A stretch of DNA of 64,000 nt from Granulibacter bethesdensis (GCF_001889525.1 NZ_CP018192.1:248001-312000), one strand, 5' to 3'; positions 18,901 through 27,998 are shown, counted from the stretch's first letter. The notes: a model not told the origin generated them from the letters alone. Numbers and translations: made by a program.

Positions 18901-19921
18901 GAACAGGAGCCAGCGTCGTTTCGTCCAGAATATAAGTGGTATAGCCCGGCAGCGGATAGCCGATGGTGATCGGATCGCCCGGCTCCAGCTCTGCCGCGGT
19001 AGCGGTGACAGTGGTTTCAGTAGGGCCATAGGTGTTGAGCAGACGACGCCCCGGCTTCCACCAGCGATCCACCAGTGCGGCAGGACAGGCCTCACCACCC
19101 ATATTGATCAGACGCAGGGAGGGAACATCGCGGTCCAGCATGGCCAGCAGGGTCGGCACACAGTGCAGGACCGTTACGTTCTCCTCGGTCAGCACATCCG
19201 GCAGTGCGTCGGAGGCGCGGACCAGCTCCGGCGGGGCGACGATCAGTGTCGCGCCGGCGAGATAGGAGATGAACACTTCCTCCAGCGACATGTCGAAAGC
19301 GGGGGAGAAACCCTGATAGACGATATCATCCTCGCGGATGTTCAGAACCGCGTTTTCGGACTGCAAGAGATGGCGAATATTGCTCTGGCAGACGGCAATG
19401 CCTTTCGGTTTGCCGGTCGAGCCGGATGTGTAGATGGCGTAAGCCGGATCGTTTGAAGAAGGCGGTTGAAACGCATCGGCACCCGGCGCGACGGCGGGTG
19501 CGGTTTCATCCAGCGTATCGGTCGTTATCGCAGGAACGCTCAGCCCATCGGCCAGTGCCAGATGGGCGGCATCGACCAGCACTGCGGCGGCCTGGCAGTC
19601 CTCGACGCTGATATCGACGCGTTCACGCGGAGCTTCGGGGTCAAAAGGCAGATAGGCCGCACCGGTTTTCAGAACCGCGAGAATAGCGGCATGCAGGGCA
19701 ATGGAGCGTGTGATCCAGATGCCGACAAAACGACCCGGCCCGATGCCGCGTGCCGCCAGAACGGCCGCCCAGCGGCTGCTGAGTGCGTCAAGCTCTGCAT
19801 AGCTGATGGTTTGCCCGCGAAAGCGGATGGCGATTTTTTCAGGCAAACGAGCGGCGGTAACACGGAAAACATCTGCCAGAGAGCCATGGTCTGGTGTGAC
19901 CGGAGCAGGGATATCACGCAT
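15965..19921 (-). CDS. Pls/PosA-type non-ribosomal peptide synthetase with C-terminal membrane and hexapeptide domains
   Basis: A single-module synthetase of 1318 residues. The adenylation domain (about 1-530) has IYTSGSTGKPKGIAV, NTYGPTETTVTA, YRTGDKA, DDQIKFRGYRIETGEIEAEL and PSGKINRKALP. A carrier domain follows with its pantetheine Ser in DLGGHSLSAAG (about 585). The remaining 700 residues hold about six hydrophobic helices and three left-handed beta-helix blocks, each with IG/AD-type hexapeptides ending in WNGSPA or WSGSPA. There is no condensation or thioesterase domain. This layout matches poly-lysine synthetase Pls and relatives, which polymerise one amino acid at the membrane. The ATG chosen matches where the family starts; the frame is open to 19999. 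The substrate is not known. Confidence 0.85.
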   Translation of the reverse strand: MRDIPAPVTPDHGSLADVFRVTAARLPEKIAIRFRGQTISYAELDALSSRWAAVLAARGIGPGRFVGIWITRSIALHAAILAVLKTGAAYLPFDPEAPRERVDISVEDCQAAAVLVDAAHLALADGLSVPAITTDTLDETAPAVAPGADAFQPPSSNDPAYAIYTSGSTGKPKGIAVCQSNIRHLLQSENAVLNIREDDIVYQGFSPAFDMSLEEVFISYLAGATLIVAPPELVRASDALPDVLTEENVTVLHCVPTLLAMLDRDVPSLRLINMGGEACPAALVDRWWKPGRRLLNTYGPTETTVTATAAELEPGDPITIGYPLPGYTTYILDETTLAPVPAGEGGELLIGGPGVSLGYIGRPELTAEKFIRNPLAAADASNIPDPVLYRTGDKASFDTEGRIVFHGRIDDQIKFRGYRIETGEIEAELGKLDAVRAAAVVLREDSAGTQHLVAFISYAEGATPDAGTIRAALAARLPAYMLPTVFLALDEIPRLPSGKINRKALPAVIETIAPEKRDIVAPRNPAEAALVEAAQAVFPHIQVSAIDDFFQDLGGHSLSAAGLVSRLRQDERFRSVSIQDLYECRTLDRLAAKFADTATGDTEAALPPFQTVPPWRHRLCGAAQSVALIPIFGLQAIRDIVPYLVFSALMEFDWTVRQAILGTLLTFVLTPLVITAIAIAAKWLVIGRYKPGSYPLWGSYYFRWWFVSRMLQVVPAAFMADTPAYSIYCRLLGMKVGKDAHLGSVGFGAADLIEIGADTSIGNEVFLNNVSIEGGMLHIGHIRIGADCYVGSRAVVERDAVMEDRAELGNLSALSADHTIPAGEIWNGSPASFTAKAAPETQPERVTPLRRVVFDTALSLVMAIFPVIAFVPLLPGMVIYDQLHDGRWSIGAVPLYALIPLLSVMYISFMLAEIVILRWLLLGRVKEGVYDVRSAFFLRKWFVDHLMELALGAVHAIYATLYVVPWMRALGAKIGEYTEISTATSVTHDLLEIGPEAFIADGVMLGDADIRHGRLYLRKTVIGRRSFVGNSALLPDGTSIPDECLVGCLSVPPATDKAPLKDGQTCLGSPSFILPTRQSFTCHAETLTFRPGPIRIGMRLLIEGIRVLLPPTLFIAMLGHAISCFDWTYDHYGLLASYAAVPFIYFTVMGIPSLVSVALMKWVLIGRYKSAEVPMWTPFVWLSEAITATYEGLAVPFLLDPFRGTPFLPWSWKLLGAKVGRRICADTTDLTEFDMVEIGDDAALDTNCGPQTHLFEDRVMKIGLVRLGARTSLGTMSIALYGSTVNEDARIGPLSLVMKGESIPAGTVWSGSPARRQS

Positions 19922-20041
19922 CTCGTTCAAACGGACTCTCCATCGCACGGGACAGGCAGCAGACTTTGTCATTCCACCGCGCAAATTCCGCGTGTTCAAT
20001 AATAAGCCTGCCTGGCGTCATGGCCGGTGGCGGGCTGGGTT

Positions 20042-20070
20042 ATAGTAAATGGTAAGCGATAACCTGTCAC
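20042..20070 (-). promoter_or_regulatory. Candidate promoter of the Pls-type synthetase
   Basis: On the minus strand GTGACA (20070-20065) and TACTAT (20047-20042) are separated by exactly 17 bases, about 120 bases before the synthetase ATG. The -35 element lies in one arm of a spaced inverted repeat, CCTGTCAC (20063-20070) and GTGACAGG (20099-20106), that could bind a regulator. Confidence 0.45.
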
Positions 20071-20210
20071 ACCAAGCAAGGTCATTTCACGGTATCTAGT
20101 GACAGGAAGCAATGTTGTTCTGAAGCAATAATATTGAATCTGTATTAAGATTGCGGTCGCTTATCAGGATATTGCTTGTCCCTGCTGTGCCAGTTCAAAG
20201 TGGGGTCAGA

Positions 20211-21299
20211 TCACCGCAGGCCGTTCTGTGCCCGATCACGCAGCAGATGATCAGCCAGCACACAGGCGACCATTGCTTCGCCAACCGGCACTGCGCGGAT
20301 GCCGACGCAGGGATCGTGGCGGCCTTTGGTGATGACCTCGACCGGCTGTCCATCCCTCCCGACCGACCGGCGGGGGATCAGAATGGAGCTGGTCGGTTTA
20401 ACCGCGAACCGCGCGACGACCGGCTGTCCGCTGGAAATGCCGCCCAGAATGCCGCCTGCATGGTTGGAGCCGAAAATGTGGGTTCCTCCGGCTTCATTGG
20501 GGGCAGCAAAGATTTCATCGGCGTTTTCTTCCCCTGTCAGGGTGGCTGCGTCGAACCCATCTCCAATCTCCACGCCTTTGACGGCATTGATACTCATCAG
20601 GGCTGCGGCCAGATCGCTGTCCAGCTTCCCGTAAAGCGGCGCGCCGAGGCCGGCCGGCACCCCTTCGGCAATGACTTCCACCACCGCTCCGACCGAAGAG
20701 CCGCGTTTGCGGATCTCATCCAGATAGACTGCCCATTGCTCAGCGGCGACCGGATCGGGACAAAAAAACGGATTGGCCTCAATCTGGGACCAGTCCCAGC
20801 GTGAGCGGTCGATCCCGTGGGGCCCTATTCTGACCAGAGCCGCCCGAATAGTGATTCCTGCACCAAGGATTTTACGGGCTACTTCGCCGGCGGCGACCCG
20901 GCAGGCGGTTTCACGGGCCGAACTGCGACCACCACCGCGATAGTCCCGGATGCCGTATTTCAGATCATAGGTCAGGTCGGCATGGCCGGGGCGGTATCGC
21001 TGGGCGATGTCTCCGTAATCTTTCGATCGTTGATCAGTGTTCTGGATTTCCAGTGCGATCGGGGTGCCGGTTGTAACGCCCTCGAATGTGCCGGAAAGAA
21101 TGCGTACCTGATCGGCTTCCCGGCGCTGGGTCGTGAAGCGTGACTGGCCGGGCCGGCGGCGGTCCAGTGCGGGCTGGATATCGGCTTCAGTCAGTGGAAT
21201 GCCGGGGGGGCAGCCATCTACGACACAGCCAATGGCGGGGCCGTGGCTTTCCCCCCAGGTGGTGACGCGGAACAGATGGCCGAAACTGTTATGGGACAT
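20211..21299 (-). CDS. aroC: Chorismate synthase
   Basis: FMN-dependent last enzyme of the shikimate pathway, turning 5-enolpyruvylshikimate 3-phosphate into chorismate. The N-terminus [20 protein letters not shown] is diagnostic, followed by CPPGIPL, the RRPGQS loop, [13 protein letters not shown] and, near the end, FAVKPTSSI. Length is 362 residues. The frame is open 13 codons further upstream, into fabI, but the conserved start is the ATG used here. It lies 19 bases after fabI on the same strand and is probably cotranscribed with it. Confidence 0.96.
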   Translation of the reverse strand: MSHNSFGHLFRVTTWGESHGPAIGCVVDGCPPGIPLTEADIQPALDRRRPGQSRFTTQRREADQVRILSGTFEGVTTGTPIALEIQNTDQRSKDYGDIAQRYRPGHADLTYDLKYGIRDYRGGGRSSARETACRVAAGEVARKILGAGITIRAALVRIGPHGIDRSRWDWSQIEANPFFCPDPVAAEQWAVYLDEIRKRGSSVGAVVEVIAEGVPAGLGAPLYGKLDSDLAAALMSINAVKGVEIGDGFDAATLTGEENADEIFAAPNEAGGTHIFGSNHAGGILGGISSGQPVVARFAVKPTSSILIPRRSVGRDGQPVEVITKGRHDPCVGIRAVPVGEAMVACVLADHLLRDRAQNGLR

Positions 21300-21318
21300 G
21301 AGGCTGACCGTGAGGCTT

Positions 21319-22152
21319 TCAGTCTGAAACCACCGCAATGTCGGGGGCGAGAGGATTTTTCATGCCGACAATGTGATAACCGCAATCGACATGGTGGTTT
21401 TCGCCGGTCACGCCGCTGCTGAGATCAGACACCAGATACAGACCGGCATTGCCGACTTCAGCCAGAGTAACATTACGGGCCATCGGCGCGTTCAGTTCGT
21501 TCCAGCGCAGGATATAGCGGAAATCGCCGATTCCACTGGCGGCCAGCGTTTTGATCGGCCCGGCGGACAGGCTGTTCACCCGGATGCCATTCCCACCCAG
21601 ATCGGCGGCCATGTACCGCACGCTGGCTTCCAGTGCTGCCTTGGCCACGCCCATCACGTTATAATGCGGCATCCAGCGTTCCGCTCCCAGATAGCTCAGC
21701 GTCAGCATGGAGCCCCCATCGCTCATCAACTCTGCTGCACGACGACAGACAGCGGTGAAGCTGTAGCATGAGATGTCCAGCGCCTGCAGAAACGCATCGC
21801 GCGGAATGTCCAGGTACCGGCCGCGCAGAAAATTCTTGTCCGCCCAGCCAATAGCATGGACCAGGAAATCCAGTTTGCCGCCGAAATGATCGGAAACCTG
21901 GGCAAAAGCCTGATCCATCGAGGCATCATCACCGACATCGCAGGGAACAATCAGGGAGCTGCCAACACTTTCCGCCAGTGGAATGACCCGCTTGGCCAAA
22001 GCATCCCCCTGATAGGTGAAGGCGAGTTGCGCCCCCTGTGCGGCACAGGCTTGCGCGATGGCCCAGGCAATGGAACGGTCATTGGCGACACCCATGATAA
22101 GACCGCGTTTCCCCTGCATCAAAGTTCCAGTCCGGGGTCCGCTCTGTGTCAT
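21319..22152 (-). CDS. fabI: Enoyl-ACP reductase (NADH), FabI type
   Basis: Short-chain dehydrogenase fold that reduces the enoyl-ACP intermediate in each round of fatty acid synthesis. [20 protein letters not shown] is the FabI-type nucleotide site. The Tyr-x6-Lys active site is [13 protein letters not shown] (about residues 159-167), after [11 protein letters not shown]. The substrate-binding loop [10 protein letters not shown] is present, and the end [16 protein letters not shown] is typical. The 277 residues are slightly long at the C-terminus. GAGGA lies ten bases before the ATG. Divergent from pdxH. Confidence 0.95.
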   Translation of the reverse strand: MTQSGPRTGTLMQGKRGLIMGVANDRSIAWAIAQACAAQGAQLAFTYQGDALAKRVIPLAESVGSSLIVPCDVGDDASMDQAFAQVSDHFGGKLDFLVHAIGWADKNFLRGRYLDIPRDAFLQALDISCYSFTAVCRRAAELMSDGGSMLTLSYLGAERWMPHYNVMGVAKAALEASVRYMAADLGGNGIRVNSLSAGPIKTLAASGIGDFRYILRWNELNAPMARNVTLAEVGNAGLYLVSDLSSGVTGENHHVDCGYHIVGMKNPLAPDIAVVSD

Positions 22153-22374
22153 GGTGTCAGGTTCCTCATCATGGGGCGGTCAGTTCTGGCAAAAGATGCC
22201 ATGGTTAGTAAAAAAACAGGCGGATCTTGATACCGTCTGGCATAGGGGCAGGGCGGTTGGACTTGACGAAACTGCGGGGCAGGGCGGAAGGACAGTGTGG
22301 TACGACCCTGCGCCGGATGGTGGTGGCACAGGGCCGCTGCTTTCGGCAAGGCATGGGCGGGGAGGAAAGATCTC

Positions 22375-23016
22375 ATGAGCATGGATAGTGACGCAAAATC
22401 CCCATTTCAGGCACCTGAGTTGGCTTTTGACGATCCTTTTGCTGCTTTTTCCCTGTGGATGGAGGATGCCAGAGGGGCCGAGCCGAATGATCCCAATGCC
22501 ATGACCCTGGCGACGGCGTCGTCATCTGGTGTTCCTTCCGCCCGTATCGTACTTCTACGGAGTGTTGATGCGGCGGAGCATCCAGAGCGCGGCTTCGTGT
22601 TTTTTACCAATACGGAAAGCCGGAAAGGAGTGGAGATTGCCGCCAATCCGCAGGTCGCCCTGCTGTTTCACTGGAAATCTCTGGGGCGGCAGATCCGTAT
22701 CGAGGGCAAGGCCATGCCGGTTGCAGTGGAGGAAGCAGAGTCCTATTTCCATACGCGCCCCCGCATCTCACGTCTGGGTGCACGCGCATCGGATCAGTCC
22801 CGCCCCCTTCCTGACCGTAAGACACTGCAAAAGCGCGTGGAGGAGGAAGAGGCGCGCTATCGGGGAGACGATATTCCCCGTCCGGCCTATTGGTCCGGCT
22901 ATCGTGTCACTCCGGCAGTGATAGAGTTCTGGCAACAGATGCCGTTCCGGTTGCATGACCGGCTGGTGTTCAAGCGTCAGGGGAAAAGCTGGGAGCAGGA
23001 GAGGCTTTATCCCTGA
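22375..23016 (+). CDS. pdxH: Pyridoxamine 5'-phosphate oxidase
   Basis: FMN flavoprotein that makes pyridoxal 5'-phosphate from PNP or PMP. Landmarks are DPNAMTLATASSSGVPSARI, VLLRSVD, FFTNTESRKG, VALLFHWKSLGRQIRIEGKA and the C-terminal WQQMPFRLHDRLVF. The ATG is fixed by GGAGG nine bases upstream and gives 213 residues; the open frame before it lacks conservation. PLP supply is relevant to the serine palmitoyltransferase of this window, but the genes are not linked in an operon. Confidence 0.95.
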   Translation: MSMDSDAKSPFQAPELAFDDPFAAFSLWMEDARGAEPNDPNAMTLATASSSGVPSARIVLLRSVDAAEHPERGFVFFTNTESRKGVEIAANPQVALLFHWKSLGRQIRIEGKAMPVAVEEAESYFHTRPRISRLGARASDQSRPLPDRKTLQKRVEEEEARYRGDDIPRPAYWSGYRVTPAVIEFWQQMPFRLHDRLVFKRQGKSWEQERLYP

Positions 23017-23161
23017 GCGTTTCTTGAACCGTCAGAGTTAATATAAATGCTTTAATGATACTCTTGGGCATGATAATCTCAAGACATCTGCGCATTTTTC
23101 AAAGAATGTGTTTTTAATACGAGTAATATTAATTAAATTTACGTTTGAAGGGATTTTTTGG

Positions 23162-23494
23162 ATGATTACTGGCACCTTATACGATGGAGAAGGTATCCGG
23201 CTTGAAGGGGATGGTCCGGATCTGTCACCCACTTGGGTTGATGATATGCCGTTCAAGATACTGCTGCAGAATTCTGATGAGCAGAACCCGGAAATGCTTA
23301 AGGAAGACCGCTACTGGTATTTGGCAAAAGAGGGGGATGCCCCTGTCGTGGTTCCAAAACACTATGTGGAAATGTTGGCCGGTCATCTGAAATCCGGAAA
23401 AAAGCTTGCCGTGATCTCTGACGATCCAGAATCAGTATCCGGTATCTGCAATATGATTCTGCTGATTTGCCGCAGCCCGGGGGGGACTGCCTGA
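23162..23494 (+). CDS. Hypothetical protein, 110 residues
   Basis: Unrecognised. The product is acidic and looks soluble, with VDDMPFKILLQNSDEQNPEM and a C-terminal part that may be a small alpha/beta unit (LKSGKKLAVISDD). No signal peptide or membrane helix is seen. The ATG follows AAGGGA by about nine bases; earlier in-frame starts are in AT-rich DNA without a ribosome site. The gene precedes a glycosyltransferase by 28 bases on the same strand, so a shared transcript is likely. The DNA here is clearly AT-richer than its surroundings. Confidence 0.6.
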   Translation: MITGTLYDGEGIRLEGDGPDLSPTWVDDMPFKILLQNSDEQNPEMLKEDRYWYLAKEGDAPVVVPKHYVEMLAGHLKSGKKLAVISDDPESVSGICNMILLICRSPGGTA

Positions 23495-23522
23495 GCCTGG
23501 GGCAGGTCGGAAGGATAGTAAG

Positions 23523-25127
23523 ATGATCGGCCATGTCGATTCTGTGACCCGAAGAAAGGTCAAAGGCTGGGCGTTTAATCCGGATGATCCCCATGTGCCG
23601 CCAAAATTACGGTGTCTCTGCAATGGAGAGTTCATTTCCATTATTGTTGCCAACAGTTATCGCCCTGATCTTGAGCAGGCCGGTATCGGGACTGGCTATC
23701 ATGGGTTTGAGCTGGAATGGGACATCGCCCTTGATCCGGTCAAAAGACATGTCATCAGCCTGATTGATGAAGCCAGCGGGCAGGAGCTTAAAAACTCGCC
23801 CCATATGCTGGAGGCTGAAAACTGTTTCGACGAGGAATTCAAAAACGGTCTGTCCAGTCTTCTCCGCAGTATTGAAAGTAGGGAGGGACAGGAACAGGCC
23901 GCCGGTTTTCTGCTGGATCAGGCAGAGCAGCTTGCCCAGCGTATGGTTGAAACAGATTCTCTTTGCCGGGAAGATGATTTTCTGGATCGCTTACCTGCGG
24001 AGAAAATTCATCCTTTCACCGGATGCCGTGTGCTTGTTCTCGATGAAGTAGTTCCGGCAAAAAATCGTGATGCCGGCTCCAACGCGATCGTATCGCATAT
24101 TGAATCTCTCCAGCGTCTTGGGATGGAAGTCAGTTTTGCAGCAGTACAGTATGATGCTGCACCTGATTTCCTGACGGGTATAGGGGTTCACTTCTATGCA
24201 CCGCCGCTTTTTCGCAGTATTGAGGATGTGCTGCGCAGAAATGTCGGGCAGTTCGATGCGGTTTATATCCATCGCACTTCAATGGCGATACGATATATTC
24301 CGCTGATACGGTACTGGAATCCGCATGCCGTTATTGCCTATCTGGTCGCTGATCTTCACGCTGTGCGCATGATGCGCCAGGCCGAGATGACACAGGATGC
24401 GCCGCTGTGGCAGGATGCTTTTCGTACACAGAAAGCCGAGTTAGCGGCAGCCTGGCAGGTTGACACCGTTATCACGCATTCTTCTTACGAACGCGATCTT
24501 CTTCGCACTCAAATGCCTGCAGCCAATGTGCATGTCATTCCGTGGGCGGTTGATGCAGAACCGGTATCCGCCACATTTTACCAGCGCCAGGGCATTGCTT
24601 TCATTGGCAACTACAAGCATGCGCCCAATCGTGATGCTGCAGAGTATCTTATCAATGAGGTGATGCCACAAATATGGGCGATCGATCCAACCATTGATTG
24701 TCGGATATACGGTACGGGCCTTCCCAAACATCTGGTTGGTGTACGCCATGGGCGGGTTCATTTTATCGGACCGGTCCCTGATCTTCGGGATGTTTTTATG
24801 ACTGCGCGGCTGACAGTCGCGCCTCTACGCTATGGGGCTGGCCTTAAAGGAAAGGTTCTCGACAGTTTTGCCGCTGGCATTCCCTGCGTCTGCACTCCGA
24901 TTGCTGCGGAAGGTATGGACCTGCCATTGTCCATGAATGCCCTGTTAGGTGGGGATACGCAAAGCCTCGTCAAGGCGATACTCAATCTGCATAATGATCT
25001 GGAACTATACAATAAAATTTCAGAGCGCTGCCTTTCTTATATTCAGAAAAACTGTTCGCGTGAGCGAATCGACGCTTTGATAAAAGCTGCTTTTGTGTCT
25101 GCTGGTTTGCAAGGGAATGATCTGTAA
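23523..25127 (+). CDS. Glycosyltransferase with N-terminal accessory domain
   Basis: Residues 1-90 form a small beta-rich module (GHVDSVTRRKVKGWAFNP, later GTGYHGFELEW) of the kind seen in front of glycosyltransferases and surface-glycan enzymes in acetic acid bacteria. A linker follows, then a GT-B type transferase (about 165-530). The C-terminal half has FIGNYKHAPNRDAAEYLI, VHFIGPVPDLRDVFM and the donor-binding APLRYGAGLKGKVLDSFAAG, as in GT4 enzymes. Donor and acceptor are unknown. Base composition is lower in GC than neighbouring genes, and no other glycan genes adjoin, so acquisition by transfer is possible. Confidence 0.82.
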   Translation: MIGHVDSVTRRKVKGWAFNPDDPHVPPKLRCLCNGEFISIIVANSYRPDLEQAGIGTGYHGFELEWDIALDPVKRHVISLIDEASGQELKNSPHMLEAENCFDEEFKNGLSSLLRSIESREGQEQAAGFLLDQAEQLAQRMVETDSLCREDDFLDRLPAEKIHPFTGCRVLVLDEVVPAKNRDAGSNAIVSHIESLQRLGMEVSFAAVQYDAAPDFLTGIGVHFYAPPLFRSIEDVLRRNVGQFDAVYIHRTSMAIRYIPLIRYWNPHAVIAYLVADLHAVRMMRQAEMTQDAPLWQDAFRTQKAELAAAWQVDTVITHSSYERDLLRTQMPAANVHVIPWAVDAEPVSATFYQRQGIAFIGNYKHAPNRDAAEYLINEVMPQIWAIDPTIDCRIYGTGLPKHLVGVRHGRVHFIGPVPDLRDVFMTARLTVAPLRYGAGLKGKVLDSFAAGIPCVCTPIAAEGMDLPLSMNALLGGDTQSLVKAILNLHNDLELYNKISERCLSYIQKNCSRERIDALIKAAFVSAGLQGNDL

Positions 25128-25168
25128 GCGGAGTGCTGGCAGAATAAAAATTCTGTTCATGTCCATCA

Positions 25169-25202
25169 ATCCGCCCGACTTTATGGCCGGGCGGATTTTT
25201 TA
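25169..25202 (+). terminator. Rho-independent terminator
   Basis: ATCCGCCCG (25169-25177) pairs with CGGGCGGAT (25188-25196), followed by a run of T. It ends the glycosyltransferase transcript. The minus strand has no T run, so it does not serve the efflux operon on the other side. Confidence 0.88.
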
Positions 25203-25206
25203 TTGT

Positions 25207-26805
25207 TCAGTGTGTACTTGCTGAAGGCATATAGGGCGCCGTCAGGTTTTCAAATTTCTCAGGATTGGCTTCCACCGGAATGCCGCCAATATCCTTGGGA
25301 TGACGCAGCCCGTCATATTGGAAGACATCGAAGGACTGAAGCTGGTCTTTCGGCGGAATCTGGGTCGTGCTCCAGCCACCACCGACAGATCTGATCAATT
25401 CCACCACCGATTTTTCATATTTCACATGCACCTGTATTTTGGACATCAGCGCATCGAGCTTTGCTTCCTGCGCGATAATCGCATCCAGGTAGTTGGATAG
25501 ACCACCGGTATACAGCGTCATGGTGATCGCCTGCATCTGTGAAGCTGTCTTGACGGCTTCTTCCAGCTTGACGACTTCCTGTTGGTAGAGGGTCGTTTTG
25601 GAAAGTCCGTCCTCCACTTCTTTGAACGCAGACAGCACCCTGGAGCGATAATCATCCCGTGTTTCGCGATAGACGGACCATGAGTTTTGCAGCTCGGCCC
25701 GCCGCAGGCCACCTTCGAAAATCGGGATGTTCACGGCTGCACCATAGGACCACAGGCTGTTTTGCAGCGTCCCAAGATTGAAACCGCTGGCATCAAAGCC
25801 GCCATTGGCTGCCAGCGATACATCCGGATAGAATGCAGCCCTTGCCACACCGATCATACGATTGGCTTCAGCCATTTTGCGTTCCGAGGAAGCAATATCC
25901 GGCCGACGCTGCAAAAGCAGAGACGGTACGCTGACCGGCACATTTACATTCGGAAAGTCAAAATGATCTTTTGCGGGAATGTGGAACGTGCTGGGTGAGG
26001 CGTTGGTCAGAATTGCGATCGCATGTTCAACCACTTGCCGCTCTGCGCGAATATCAAGTTCCTGAGCCTGTGTGACATACAGACGATTTTTGGCACGGAT
26101 CAGATCCAGCGGCGGCGCCGCCTGATTGCTGACCTGCGCGCCTGTAATTTCAATCGCTTTGTTATAATAGGCGATTGCCTGATTCAGAATTTCTTCCTGT
26201 GCGTCCAGTCCGCGCAGCATGATGTATTCGGATGCCAGTTCGGCCTCCATGCTCAGTCTTGCACCGGCATAGTCGGCGGCACGCTGTTGCACGAAGTCTT
26301 CTGTGGCACGAAGACGGTTGCGGATTCTGGACCAGAAGTCAGGTTCCCAGGATGCCACCGCTCCATAGAACGTGTCGCTCTGGTTGAGTGCGCTGCCCGG
26401 TGCATAGAACAGGCTGTCAGCCGACTGCCTGTTATTCGAGGCACCGGCCTGAATCCCGACATGCGGCAGAAGCTCTGACCGCACTTTCATGATCATCGAG
26501 CGTGCCTGCAGGAATCGTTCGGCTGCCGCCTGAAGATCAGCATTGTTGACGACGGCGCGTTCCTCCAGATCATTCAGGGTTGGATCCTGGAACAGAACCC
26601 ACCATTTCTGTGGAATTTGCGTATCGGCTGGTGTGGCTTCCCTGAACGGCCCTTGCCCATGCCAGGAAGCCGGAACAATGAAATTCGGCACTTTATAGTC
26701 CGGTGCGAGATTGCAGCCCGCGACGATACCGGAACAAATAAGGGCACTACTTGCCTTCAGAAGGGACTGAAGTCCCTTCTGCAATGTCTGGAGAGAGGGC
26801 ATCAT
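25207..26805 (-). CDS. RND efflux outer-membrane factor (NodT/OprM-type lipoprotein)
   Basis: Outer-membrane channel of a tripartite pump, 532 residues. The N-terminus is a lipoprotein signal with the lipobox region LICSGIVAGCNLAPDYKVPN, so the mature protein starts at Cys about 30. Two TolC-type repeats follow, with FREATPADTQIPQKWW and LLLQRRPDIASSERKMAEAN, the latter a strong OMF marker. The C-terminal 50 residues are Pro-rich. It is third in the operon, and its ATG overlaps the adaptor gene stop by four bases. Confidence 0.92.
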   Translation of the reverse strand: MMPSLQTLQKGLQSLLKASSALICSGIVAGCNLAPDYKVPNFIVPASWHGQGPFREATPADTQIPQKWWVLFQDPTLNDLEERAVVNNADLQAAAERFLQARSMIMKVRSELLPHVGIQAGASNNRQSADSLFYAPGSALNQSDTFYGAVASWEPDFWSRIRNRLRATEDFVQQRAADYAGARLSMEAELASEYIMLRGLDAQEEILNQAIAYYNKAIEITGAQVSNQAAPPLDLIRAKNRLYVTQAQELDIRAERQVVEHAIAILTNASPSTFHIPAKDHFDFPNVNVPVSVPSLLLQRRPDIASSERKMAEANRMIGVARAAFYPDVSLAANGGFDASGFNLGTLQNSLWSYGAAVNIPIFEGGLRRAELQNSWSVYRETRDDYRSRVLSAFKEVEDGLSKTTLYQQEVVKLEEAVKTASQMQAITMTLYTGGLSNYLDAIIAQEAKLDALMSKIQVHVKYEKSVVELIRSVGGGWSTTQIPPKDQLQSFDVFQYDGLRHPKDIGGIPVEANPEKFENLTAPYMPSASTH

Positions 26806-27998
26806 TCTTCGGAAACCTCTTCATCCGCCGGGGAGTTATTGCCCTCATATCCGTTCATCGGCTTGGTGATCCGAACTGTCTGTCCTTCCAGCAGATCGGC
26901 TGGAGGATTTTTGATCAGCACATCGTCTTCTTTCACCCCTTCGGTCACGGTTGTCGATGTATCCGCCATCGTGCCAACCTTGATGTTCTTGAAATGGACG
27001 TGATTGTTTTTGTCGATCACCGCAACCTGTAGGCCGGGTTCCTCGAAGACCAGAGTTGCCGTGGGAATCTCGAAGCTTTTGTAAGGCACGGGAGCCGTAA
27101 AATTCACGGAGGCGAAAGTGCCCGGCCACAGGGCGTGATCAGGATTATCCAGTACGAATTCTGTAATCGCCGTTCTGGTGTCGGAGTTGAAGCTGCGGGC
27201 AATTGTCAGGAAGTCAGCCTTGTATACCTTGCCCGGATCCTGAGGCAGGGTGATGTTCGCTGTCATGCCGGGCTGAAGAATGGCGGCAAAGTTCTGCGGC
27301 ACGGACACGAACAGACGCATCTTGTGCATGTCTGAGACTGTGAACATCTGCGTTGCTTCGTCTTCCTCGCCATGTTCACCAGTGCCGGAACGGACGTAGT
27401 CTCCGACATTGATGTTACGAGCGGTCACAACGCCATCAAACGGTGCCACGATGGTCTTGAACCGTTCCAGTGCTTCATACTTGGCGACAGTATGGGCGGC
27501 TGCCTGCATTTCCGCGTAACCGGACTGGAGATTGGCATCCGCAACCGAGACGGACTGACCGGAGACGGCATTGGCCTTTTGCATATTGTGCCAGCGTTCT
27601 GCGCTGATCTTGGCCAGATTGTATTTGGCTACCTTGGCTTCGTAATCAGCCTTTGCCTGATTATATTCGGCATCAAGCATGGGGGTATTGATCTCGGCCA
27701 GCACATCGCCCGCTTTGACGACGGCGCCATAATCCTTGTACCACATTTTCACATAGCCGGTGGCCTGCGGATAGATCTTGGCCTGATACCATGCGTCCAG
27801 AGTGCCGGGCAGCGTCAGTTTTTTCTGGTTTGATGCCAGTTTCGGCTTGACCACTGTGACATCGGGAATTGCGTTATAATCGGTCTCATCCTTCAGGGAT
27901 GAGACCTTGGTCACTTGTTCCCTGAACAGGGTGAACGCATAGACACCAAGCGCACAGCCGCCAAGCAGGACAATGACGTAGGGGAGTCTGATTTTCAT
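26802..27998 (-). CDS. RND efflux periplasmic adaptor (HlyD/MFP family)
   Basis: Membrane-fusion protein linking permease and outer-membrane channel. One N-terminal helix (about 7-25, YVIVLLGGCALGVYAFTLF) anchors it without a lipobox. The lipoyl halves (YPQATGYVKMWYKDYGAVVKAGDVLAEI and FDGVVTARNINVGDYV) surround a helical hairpin; a beta barrel and a membrane-proximal domain follow. Length is 398 residues. The C-terminus is unusually acidic (ADEEVSEE). The start overlaps the last base of the permease gene, so the operon order is permease, adaptor, channel. Confidence 0.92.
   Translation of the reverse strand: MKIRLPYVIVLLGGCALGVYAFTLFREQVTKVSSLKDETDYNAIPDVTVVKPKLASNQKKLTLPGTLDAWYQAKIYPQATGYVKMWYKDYGAVVKAGDVLAEINTPMLDAEYNQAKADYEAKVAKYNLAKISAERWHNMQKANAVSGQSVSVADANLQSGYAEMQAAAHTVAKYEALERFKTIVAPFDGVVTARNINVGDYVRSGTGEHGEEDEATQMFTVSDMHKMRLFVSVPQNFAAILQPGMTANITLPQDPGKVYKADFLTIARSFNSDTRTAITEFVLDNPDHALWPGTFASVNFTAPVPYKSFEIPTATLVFEEPGLQVAVIDKNNHVHFKNIKVGTMADTSTTVTEGVKEDDVLIKNPPADLLEGQTVRITKPMNGYEGNNSPADEEVSEE

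Noticed and set aside
18254-19456. A 400-codon plus-strand frame within the synthetase gene
   Set aside because: It is antisense to the intact adenylation domain and has no ribosome site or recognisable protein motif.
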